Source: Thermoplasmata archaeon (GTDB lineage: Archaea > Thermoplasmatota > SW-10-69-26). From it: a stretch of DNA of 12,305 nt. Within the stretch, counting starts at the first letter, position 1, and every line of letters begins with the position of its first letter. Below the pieces are notes generated by a model. The model saw only the letters and a list, made by a program, of their open reading frames with translations, did not search any database and was not told the DNA's origin. This document shows, in pieces, positions 6,503 through 11,930 of this stretch. The stretch spans positions 1 through 12,305 of the forward strand of contig PWVY01000066.1 of NCBI GenBank assembly GCA_003561665.1. Reading direction: 5' to 3'. The position numbers and the translations under genes are program-made.

Positions 6503-7720
6503 TTAGCGGTTGTAGGTGAGGATCAGGTGCCCGTATTGGTACCCGATGCTGGCTTCTGTCGAGAGGTGGGCGTGGTATGTTCCCTGCGTGAGGTCGCTGT
6601 CCCCGAAGGTGGGGCCAAGCGCGGTTTGGAAGCCCCCGGATATGCAGATCCCGCATTGCCAGGAGGCTTCCCGCGTGTCCTCGTTGGGGATGGTCACTTG
6701 GGCGTCGAACCCGCCGGCTGTGACGCCGGGGTCCCCTCCGAAGAAGGGGTCATCGGGGTCGTTCTCGGTTTGGATGTACACGGCGACCCAGAGGGGGTCT
6801 TGGGGCGCGTCGAAGGACCATTCGACCTCGTCATCGGTTGCGTCGTAGGTTTCGGGATCGGAGGCTTCCACGTCGAGGAGGAGCCCGCGGAGGGTGGTCT
6901 CGGTGGGGCTTTCGAGGGTGATAGAGGAGTCGCCGATGTTGGTGATGACGTACGCTCCGGGGTCTTGGTCGTGGGGGATCTGCCAGCGGGTGTTGGCTTC
7001 GTCGGTAGTGATGGTGTGGATGGCTTCGTCGTCGGGGTTGAAGACGCGGAGGGTGATCTCGTCGCCGTCGATTGCGTTGGCGGTGAGGTTCTGCCCTGGT
7101 TCGAGGTCGAGCTCGACGGGATGGCCCCAGGGGAGGAGGTGGGGGTTGGGTTCTCCTTGCGCTTTCATGGTGTACTCGGTTTGGGTGTCTTCGGTGGGTT
7201 GGGGTGGGAGGCTGTAGTGGATGGTGACTTGAACGGTGCCTTGGGAGGCGCGCGTGATGAGGCCTTCGAGGGTGACGTGGCCGGGTTCCGCGTTGAGTTG
7301 GGAGGAGTGGATCTGGGCGTCTTCGGTTTCGAACCAGGCCCCCATGACGGACCAGCCGGGGGCCGTGTTGTAGTCGATGGAGACGGTCACGTTCGTGGGC
7401 GCCTTGGAGGAGACCGTGGGCGTGATGTCGGTGGTGTGGGCGGCGTTCCCGGTGGCGCACCCGGCGGGGAGGCATGCGTCGTGGTGGGAGAAGCTGTCGT
7501 TGGTCCACGTGGTGGGGGTCTCGTCGGGATCGTAGGAGAGGAGGTGTGTTTGGTTTGAGGTCGCTTTTTGGGGCGTTGTGGCGGCTTGCGTGGCTTCGGG
7601 ATCGTCCGGGGAGGCTTGGTGGGTTTGCACGTCATCGTCCCCGATGCATCCGGTGAGGGCTGCGGCGAGGAGGACGAGGGCGAGGATGCTCCAGGTGCGT
7701 GTCTCCCGCTTTTTTGCCAT
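6503..7720 (-). CDS. Large secreted lipoprotein of unknown function
   Basis: This 405-residue protein has a lipoprotein signal: KKR near the start, a hydrophobic core (about 10-21) and the lipobox LTGC with the lipidated Cys at 25. A low-complexity Thr-, Gln-, Asp- and Pro-rich linker runs to about residue 70. The rest is mostly short beta-like segments rich in Thr, Asp and Glu, suggesting an extracellular beta-sandwich. I see no enzyme motif. Two cysteine pairs stand out, Cys83/Cys88 and Cys356-x2-Cys359, which could be disulfides or metal ligands. A frame to 7795 exists, but the ATG at 7720 starts the signal peptide and lies 23 bases from a good TATA box. Codons here are C-ending. Confidence 0.85.
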   Translation of the reverse strand: MAKKRETRTWSILALVLLAAALTGCIGDDDVQTHQASPDDPEATQAATTPQKATSNQTHLLSYDPDETPTTWTNDSFSHHDACLPAGCATGNAAHTTDITPTVSSKAPTNVTVSIDYNTAPGWSVMGAWFETEDAQIHSSQLNAEPGHVTLEGLITRASQGTVQVTIHYSLPPQPTEDTQTEYTMKAQGEPNPHLLPWGHPVELDLEPGQNLTANAIDGDEITLRVFNPDDEAIHTITTDEANTRWQIPHDQDPGAYVITNIGDSSITLESPTETTLRGLLLDVEASDPETYDATDDEVEWSFDAPQDPLWVAVYIQTENDPDDPFFGGDPGVTAGGFDAQVTIPNEDTREASWQCGICISGGFQTALGPTFGDSDLTQGTYHAHLSTEASIGYQYGHLILTYNR

Positions 7721-7743
7721 CGTGGAGTTCAGTCCGATTCTGG

Positions 7744-7753
7744 CCTTATAAAG
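7744..7753 (-). promoter_or_regulatory. TATA box of the lipoprotein gene
   Basis: CTTTATAAGG on the minus strand is the best TATA box in the window. It ends 23 bases before the ATG at 7720, which fits a leaderless transcript and rejects the longer frame starting at 7795. Confidence 0.7.
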
Positions 7754-7831
7754 GATATGGGGGGTTTGTTGAACTCTCGGGGACGCGGCGAGCAAACGGT
7801 TTCCTTCGTTGACAAGCCCGCGCTCAGGAGA

Positions 7832-7841
7832 GGCTTAAGCC
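7832..7841 (+). promoter_or_regulatory. Palindromic TATA element of the 7875 gene
   Basis: GGCTTAAGCC is a perfect ten-base palindrome. Its CTTAAG core (7834-7839) predicts a transcript start near 7863 and a leader of about 12 bases before the ATG at 7875. Being symmetrical, it could also bind a dimeric regulator. Confidence 0.45.
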
Positions 7842-7874
7842 GGTGGATCCAGGTGTTCCGGGTGGGTTGTTACG

Positions 7875-8135
7875 ATGAAGAAAATCGGCATCATCCATGA
7901 GATCCACGACGTTGAGGCGTTCCAGGAACGCAGTCAAGAGATGATGGGAGAGATCCCCGCGGGGATGGAGACGCACCAGTTTTGCCCCTCGACGGATGGC
8001 GAGGTGGCGACGTGCGTATGGGAGGGGGATTCGCTTGACCATGTACGAAAGTTCCTCGACCCGCAATTGGGGGATGCAAGCGATCAAGAGTACTTCGAGA
8101 TCGATGAGGAGACCGGTGCCGGCATCCCCGGTTGA
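7875..8135 (+). CDS. Small conserved-looking protein, possible ferredoxin-like (alpha/beta barrel) fold
   Basis: This 86-residue protein starts with ATG at 7875. The pattern strand (KKIGIIHEI), helix (VEAFQERSQEMM), strand (METHQFCPSTDG), strand (EVATCVWEGDS), helix (LDHVRKFLDPQLG), then an acidic tail resembles small dimeric alpha/beta-barrel proteins of the DUF4242/SCO4226 kind. The resemblance is by eye and weak. His and Cys in HQFC and Cys in ATCVW could bind metal. No membrane segment is present. It has its own promoter, divergent from the lipoprotein gene, and is convergent with fixX. Real gene: likely. Function: unknown. Confidence 0.72.
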   Translation: MKKIGIIHEIHDVEAFQERSQEMMGEIPAGMETHQFCPSTDGEVATCVWEGDSLDHVRKFLDPQLGDASDQEYFEIDEETGAGIPG

Positions 8136-8155
8136 CCTGTCACGAGGCTAAGAAT

Positions 8156-8240
8156 CGGTTCCTGAGAGCGCCCTGGCCCTTGCTGGCGGATGAACCGAGA
8201 CGAGCAGGCCAGTGGCCCTCCCTTCGTTCTTGGGGGAGGG
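8156..8240. terminator. Two hairpins between convergent genes (candidate bidirectional terminator)
   Basis: The 112 bases between the 86-residue gene and the fixX stop hold two inverted repeats: CGGTTC (8156-8161) with GAACCG (8192-8197), enclosing CGCC/GGCG, and CCCTCCC (8216-8222) with GGGAGGG (8234-8240). A T-rich stretch follows on the + strand from about 8249. Position between converging genes suggests transcription termination. Archaeal termination mainly needs T runs, so the hairpins may serve RNA stability instead. Confidence 0.4.
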
Positions 8241-8247
8241 ACGGGGG

Positions 8248-8553
8248 TTACCCTTCTTTGTATTTGACGCCGAACCCGCCGCGGGGGTGGGTCCATTCGA
8301 CGCTGCCGGGGGTGCACACGATGTCGCACGTGCCGCATTCAACGCAGTCCTCGTATTGGAACGTCATGACCCCGTCCACGAGGGTGAAGCAGTTCACGGG
8401 GCATGCGTACATGCACATGTGATGCGGACATGTTTCGCAGATCTCGGGGGTGATCGTGATGTGGGCGTGTTCCTCGTCGTCGAAGTTGTAGCTCGTGGCG
8501 CCCAACAGCGCTTTGATGTCGACTTTCTCGTCGGGTGTCAGGTTCAGGCTCAT
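8248..8553 (-). CDS. fixX: FixX-like ferredoxin subunit of ETF:quinone oxidoreductase
   Basis: This 101-residue Fe-S protein belongs to the FixX family. It would supply the iron-sulfur centre through which FixC passes electrons from electron-transfer flavoprotein to quinone at the membrane. Nine cysteines are present: Cys39, 42, 47, 51 and 55 in the first region and Cys70-x2-Cys73-x2-Cys76-x3-Cys80 in the second (CVECGTCDIVC). The second is a normal 4Fe-4S motif with Cys51 of the CP pair as the likely fourth ligand; the first could hold another cluster. It starts four bases after the fixC stop, with GTGAT over that stop acting as a probable ribosome site. Family call is strong; cluster number is inferred. 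Confidence 0.92.
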   Translation of the reverse strand: MSLNLTPDEKVDIKALLGATSYNFDDEEHAHITITPEICETCPHHMCMYACPVNCFTLVDGVMTFQYEDCVECGTCDIVCTPGSVEWTHPRGGFGVKYKEG

Positions 8554-8557
8554 GGTA

Positions 8558-9865
8558 TCACAGGTTCTTGCCGGCGGTGAAGGCGTCTTTCCCGATGGTG
8601 AAGGGGCTGATGCCTAACCGTTTCATCTGTTCTTTCACGACGTCGCGTGTTTTCTCTTTGGGGGTCTCGTCTTGCGTGAACATCTCGGTGAAGATGCCTT
8701 CGACAAGCTGGGGGTAGGTTTTGTGGAAGCGGGGGTTCCAGACGACTTCCTCCATGTCGCTGAAGCGTTCGAAGTCTTTCCAGATGTACGAGTTCTGCAA
8801 GGCGCGCTTGTAGCTGCTCATCTTTTTGGCGCTGAAGTCGCCGGCTTGTTTGGCTTCGAGAACGGTTTCAGCGGCGCGCACGCCGCTGCCCACGGCGTAG
8901 TTCATGCCTTGGATGACCATGCCGTTGGAGAAGCAAAAGCCCGCCGCGTCACCGACCATGCACCATCCGGGCCCATAGCGCCGAGGCACGTAGTCAAGCC
9001 CGCCTTCGGGGATCAGGTGCGCGCCGTACTCGGCGAGCTTGCCGCCTTCGATGTACTTGGCGATGCTGGGATGCGTTCGGAACTCTTCCATGATGCGGTG
9101 GCTGACCTTCTCCTGGTTCCACAGGGAGTCGATCTTGATGACGATGCCCAGGCTGATCGTGTCCTTGTTCGTGTAAAGGAACCCGCCGGCCATGACCTCG
9201 CCTTCGGTCCATCCGCACACGTACTCGTGGGCAACGCCGGCGCCGTTGTCGATGTTGAAGCGCTCGTTGATGCGGTCCTCGCCCAGGTCGATGATTTGCT
9301 TGATGCCAAGAGCGCCCGCGTGGGGAGGGATCTGGTCCCCGGTGTCCTCGCGAAGGCCCATGTCGATGCTCAGGCGACTGTTGGCGCCATCCGCGATGAT
9401 GACGGCGTTAGAGCGGATGGTTTCCCCGGCTTGCTCTACGCCGACGACCTGCCCATCTTCCCAGGCCAACGATTCCACGTTCACGCCTTCGACGACCATG
9501 CCTCCTGCTTCCTCGACCTTGCTGGCGAACCAGGGGTCCGTTTTGGCGCGGAGCACGATCCAGCCCTTGTAGGGGGGTGAGCGCCAGCTTTCGCGCTCGA
9601 ACCCGATCGAGAACTCGCTGTCCTCGGTGAGCATGTTCACGCCTTTGCGCGTGACCGGGCGCTCCACGGGCGCTTCCTTGTACCAGTCGCTACCGAGGAG
9701 TTTGTCCAACTCGTGCCCCCAGATCACGCCTCCGCTGAGGTTCTTGGAACCGATGGGTTTCCCGCGGTCCACGAGGAGCACGCTTGCCCCTTTCTCGGCT
9801 AGGCGGTACGCTGCCGCGTTCCCGCCCATGCCAGCGCCGACGACGATGGCGTCGAACTCGTCCAT
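8558..9865 (-). CDS. fixC: FixC-type flavoprotein (ETF:quinone oxidoreductase)
   Basis: This 435-residue FAD enzyme is the flavoprotein half of a split ETF:quinone oxidoreductase, moving electrons from fatty-acid or amino-acid oxidation to membrane quinone. The FAD-binding GAGMGG is at residues 10-15, followed by the strand VLLVDRG and the family segment GSKNLSGGVIWG. A later FAD motif, MVGDAAGFCFSNGMVIQGMNYA, matches the geranylgeranyl-reductase/FixC family. The C-terminus has no Fe-S domain, which FixX provides. A GTG at 9874 is in frame, but the TATA-like CTAAAAAG lies 23 bases before the ATG at 9865, fitting a leaderless start there. Neither FixA nor FixB is nearby. A related geranylgeranyl reductase is unlikely given the paired fixX. 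Confidence 0.92.
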   Translation of the reverse strand: MDEFDAIVVGAGMGGNAAAYRLAEKGASVLLVDRGKPIGSKNLSGGVIWGHELDKLLGSDWYKEAPVERPVTRKGVNMLTEDSEFSIGFERESWRSPPYKGWIVLRAKTDPWFASKVEEAGGMVVEGVNVESLAWEDGQVVGVEQAGETIRSNAVIIADGANSRLSIDMGLREDTGDQIPPHAGALGIKQIIDLGEDRINERFNIDNGAGVAHEYVCGWTEGEVMAGGFLYTNKDTISLGIVIKIDSLWNQEKVSHRIMEEFRTHPSIAKYIEGGKLAEYGAHLIPEGGLDYVPRRYGPGWCMVGDAAGFCFSNGMVIQGMNYAVGSGVRAAETVLEAKQAGDFSAKKMSSYKRALQNSYIWKDFERFSDMEEVVWNPRFHKTYPQLVEGIFTEMFTQDETPKEKTRDVVKEQMKRLGISPFTIGKDAFTAGKNL

Positions 9866-9887
9866 CGAGCACACCGTACGTGGCCTT

Positions 9888-9896
9888 CCTTTTTAG
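9888..9896 (-). promoter_or_regulatory. TATA box of fixC-fixX
   Basis: The minus strand reads CTAAAAAGG in the 75-base gap after the nicotinamidase stop. The spacing to 9865 predicts an mRNA beginning at or beside the ATG, and one transcript covering fixC and fixX. Confidence 0.6.
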
Positions 9897-9940
9897 CCTC
9901 ACCGTCTTGCCTACTACGACGGGGAGTGGACGGGACCGGT

Positions 9941-10528
9941 TCAGGGTTCGATGTCGGTGCTCGTGATGACCCTGGCGCCTTGGCTTCGCATCTCCTCAAG
10001 CGCCTTGTTGGCATCCCCATGCTCCACGTTGACCCCCTGGGTGGCATCATCGAGCACGAGCACGTCGAAGCCTTCTTCCAGCGCGTCCAGGACGGTTTCT
10101 TTGACGCAGTACTCCGTCGTCAACCCTCCCACGAAGATGCGATCCACGTCGTTCTCGTGCAAGAACGCGGTAAGGGAGGGGTGGCCAAGGAACGCGCTGT
10201 AATCCTCCTCGTCGGCTCTGGTGCCCTTCTTGACATGATGGGTCTCTTCGGGGAGGGATAGATCCGGATGGTACTCCGCGCCTTGGCTTCCCTGGATGCA
10301 GTGCGGAGGCCAAGGGCCTCCCTCTTTGCGGAACGACATGTGATCCTCAGGGTGCCAATCGCGCGAAGCCGCGATGGGTAACCCTTCCTCGTGGAAGCGC
10401 TGGATGTACGCGTTCATCGAAGGCACGACCTTGTCCCCTTCCGGGGCGGGAAGCGCTCCACCCGGGCAGAAATCGTTCTGGACATCGACCACGATCAACG
10501 CGTCCGAGCTTGTCAGCGAGACGTTCAT
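9941..10528 (-). CDS. pncA: Nicotinamidase
   Basis: This 195-residue cysteine hydrolase converts nicotinamide to nicotinate and ammonia for NAD salvage in the cytoplasm. It resembles the crystallised Pyrococcus enzyme closely. The catalytic triad is Asp15 (VVDVQNDFCPGG), Lys100 or Lys101 (HHVKKGTR) and Cys141 (GLTTEYCV). The metal ligands are Asp57 and His59 (SRDWHPEDH) and His76 (PWPPHCIQG). A frame opening with GTG at 10558 exists, but GAGGTGG lies five bases before the ATG at 10528 and family homology begins there. It follows the small membrane protein by 39 bases in the same direction, so the two are probably one operon. Other isochorismatase-like enzymes are less likely because the metal site is intact. 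Confidence 0.94.
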   Translation of the reverse strand: MNVSLTSSDALIVVDVQNDFCPGGALPAPEGDKVVPSMNAYIQRFHEEGLPIAASRDWHPEDHMSFRKEGGPWPPHCIQGSQGAEYHPDLSLPEETHHVKKGTRADEEDYSAFLGHPSLTAFLHENDVDRIFVGGLTTEYCVKETVLDALEEGFDVLVLDDATQGVNVEHGDANKALEEMRSQGARVITSTDIEP

Positions 10529-10533
10529 GGGTT

Positions 10534-10540
10534 CCACCTC
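10534..10540 (-). promoter_or_regulatory. Ribosome binding site deciding the pncA start
   Basis: GAGGTGG on the minus strand, five bases before the ATG at 10528, is a strong archaeal Shine-Dalgarno match. It lies inside the longer GTG frame and so argues for the shorter protein. Confidence 0.65.
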
Positions 10541-10567
10541 TCCTTGGCCAAACGCCACCGTGAAGCC

Positions 10568-10807
10568 TCACCCTGGGGCCTTGTCCCCTTCGTGCCAGTT
10601 CAACGCCGCGCGCATGCCGCCAAGCACGAGAACGGCCACGACGAGCAGGAAAAGGACGCTAGCCCAACTCGGGGACGCCACGGCCTTGGCCACCTGGGAA
10701 GGCACGGCCACGGCCAAGTACAGCGCCACAACGAGCAAACTACCCGCCAGGACGCCGTTCAAGTGCGTGCGTTGCCGAGCGTTCAAGCGAGGCTGCACAC
10801 CTCCCAC
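10568..10807 (-). CDS. Small two-helix membrane protein
   Basis: This 79-residue protein has two membrane segments, about 17-36 and 47-65, joined by a short loop (SQVAKAVASPSW). The basic N-terminus (RLNARQRTH) predicts both ends in the cytoplasm. No recognised family or catalytic motif is visible. The frame begins with GTG at 10807; a second GTG at 10798 is possible and lies 23 bases from a TATA-like TTCAAATG. It precedes pncA by 39 bases on the same strand, so a link to nicotinamide or nicotinate uptake is conceivable but unsupported. Membrane nature is clear, function unknown. Confidence 0.65.
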   Translation of the reverse strand: MGGVQPRLNARQRTHLNGVLAGSLLVVALYLAVAVPSQVAKAVASPSWASVLFLLVVAVLVLGGMRAALNWHEGDKAPG

Positions 10808-10859
10808 TTACGCCGTCGTCCCATTTGAACCTCACGCCCCCCCCCATCCCTTAAGAAGG

Positions 10860-10899
10860 GGGCGTCCTTCGCGCTTCACCTATAAGAAAGGGGACGCCC
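10860..10899 (+). promoter_or_regulatory. Inverted repeat bracketing the iscU TATA box
   Basis: GGGCGTCC (10860-10867) and GGACGCCC (10892-10899) are perfect reverse complements 24 bases apart, and CCTATAAG (10879-10886) lies between them. The TATA box predicts a transcript start near 10909. A second small inverted repeat, CCCTT-AAG-AAGGG (10848-10860), abuts the left arm. The arrangement looks like an operator where a bound regulator would block or bend the promoter of the Fe-S scaffold gene. Confidence 0.55.
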
Positions 10900-10917
10900 G
10901 TATACCCCCAGGCCCTT

Positions 10918-10923
10918 GGAGGG
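10918..10923 (+). promoter_or_regulatory. Ribosome binding site deciding the iscU start
   Basis: GGAGGG lies seven bases before the ATG at 10931. An in-frame TTG at 10916 would overlap this site, so the ATG is the real start. Confidence 0.7.
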
Positions 10924-10930
10924 TTCACGA

Positions 10931-11356
10931 ATGACGAAGCCAGGAACCGGCAACGAGCTGTACCAAGAAGCCATCCTCGACCACTACAAGAACCCTCGAA
11001 ACTTCGGGCCCCTGGACCCCTGCACGTTCTCACACGACGGCGAGAACCCCCTCTGCGGGGACATGCTCGAGATCCACGTCCACCTCGACGACGACGATCA
11101 CGTCCACAAGGCACGCTTCGAAGGGCAAGGATGCGCCATCTCCCAAGCCAGCACCGACATCTTCCTCACCCACATCCAAGGCCAACCCATCGAGACCGTG
11201 CTCTCCATGACGCAAAACGACCTCCTCAACGAGCTCGGCGTCGACGTACCCAACCTTCGCATCAAATGCGCCATCCTCCCCCTCATCACCGTGCAAGACG
11301 GCGCCAAGATCCACCGCGGCGAGATGGACCCCATCGACGTCACGCGAACCGACTAA
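10931..11356 (+). CDS. iscU: IscU/SufU-family Fe-S cluster assembly scaffold
   Basis: This 141-residue protein belongs to the IscU/NifU-N/SufU family, on which Fe-S clusters are built before transfer. The N-terminus YQEAILDHYKNPRNFGPL is the family signature. The three cluster cysteines are Cys42 (NPLCGD, with Asp44), Cys68 (GQGCAISQAS) and Cys113 (RIKCAILP). The Cys68-Cys113 spacing is IscU-like, without the extra loop typical of Firmicute SufU. The HscA-binding LPPVK motif of bacterial IscU is not seen, and the segment after Cys113 is more SufU-like. No cysteine desulfurase or SufBCD lies in the window. The stop overlaps the converging methyltransferase gene by three bases. In this lineage it may serve a SUF pathway. 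Confidence 0.92.
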   Translation: MTKPGTGNELYQEAILDHYKNPRNFGPLDPCTFSHDGENPLCGDMLEIHVHLDDDDHVHKARFEGQGCAISQASTDIFLTHIQGQPIETVLSMTQNDLLNELGVDVPNLRIKCAILPLITVQDGAKIHRGEMDPIDVTRTD

Positions 11357-11886
11357 GCCTCCGCCGGCTTCACCGCCCGCAACACCCGAACCTCGCTCCC
11401 ATCCCGCAAAGGACGCTCCTTGATCTCCATCACCGAAACAAAACCCGCCTTCTCCAACGCCCCCACCGCGCCCAAGGGCACCGACCGCGAGACCCCCGGC
11501 GCCCTGTGACTGGGCGACCGGAACGCCAACACCACGCGCCCATTCGGAACCAACACCCGGAAAAACTCCCCCGCCAACGCCTCAGAAACATCCAACGACG
11601 ACTCGATCGGCGCCCCGAACACGCCCCCCAACAACGCATCCTCGAACGGAAGATCCGGCAACGACAACGAAACCTCCTCCACGTTCCCCGGCACATCCCG
11701 CACCGCCTGCCCCGAATACACCACCCAATCCTCCGCCTTCAACGCCAACCGACGCGCCAAAAACCCCTCACGCGAAGAAACATCCAACACCACCGACCCC
11801 GGCACACGCCCCGCCTGAACCCGAAGCACATCCGCGATCGCCACCCTCGCACGATCATCCAACAACGCACGCTCACTCGCAACCAT
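11353..11886 (-). CDS. Class I methyltransferase-like protein
   Basis: This 177-residue protein resembles small SAM-dependent methyltransferases of the Methyltransf_11 type. The motif I region is VVLDVSSREGF (about 32-42), where the normal GxGxG is degenerate. Later come LPFEDALLGGVFGAP and EFFRVLVPNGRVVLAF, matching the usual post-motif segment and the 'LKPGG' strand. The weak glycine loop leaves SAM binding in doubt, so it may be a divergent or inactive member. The frame is open to a GTG at 11955, but that would overlap the upstream gene; the ATG at 11886 is preferred, and ATTTTTTC (11909-11916) lies 22 bases before it as a possible TATA box. G-ending codons dominate. Confidence 0.6.
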   Translation of the reverse strand: MVASERALLDDRARVAIADVLRVQAGRVPGSVVLDVSSREGFLARRLALKAEDWVVYSGQAVRDVPGNVEEVSLSLPDLPFEDALLGGVFGAPIESSLDVSEALAGEFFRVLVPNGRVVLAFRSPSHRAPGVSRSVPLGAVGALEKAGFVSVMEIKERPLRDGSEVRVLRAVKPAEA

Positions 11887-11908
11887 CAAACCCCCCAACG
11901 CATCCCAA

Positions 11909-11916
11909 GAAAAAAT
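11909..11916 (-). promoter_or_regulatory. Possible TATA box of the methyltransferase-like gene
   Basis: The minus strand reads ATTTTTTC, the only AT-rich patch near this gene, 22 bases before the ATG at 11886. The sequence is a poor TATA match, so transcription from the CPBP gene is also possible. Confidence 0.3.
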
Positions 11917-11930
11917 CCCCCACCCTTCCC

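Noticed and set aside
6485..7558. Open + strand frame of 357 codons opposite the lipoprotein gene
   Set aside because: Its product is low-complexity, dominated by Gly, Val, Asp and Glu. The opposite strand encodes a proper signal peptide, lipobox and TATA-led start. The frame stays open only because the lipoprotein uses C-ending codons.
8156..8197. Possible H/ACA or C/D guide RNA in the gap after the 86-residue gene
   Set aside because: There is a stem and a GGATGA stretch, but no ACA after the stem and no ordered C and D boxes.
8672..9580. Open + strand frame of 302 codons opposite fixC
   Set aside because: It is a shadow of the FixC frame, which carries complete FAD motifs.
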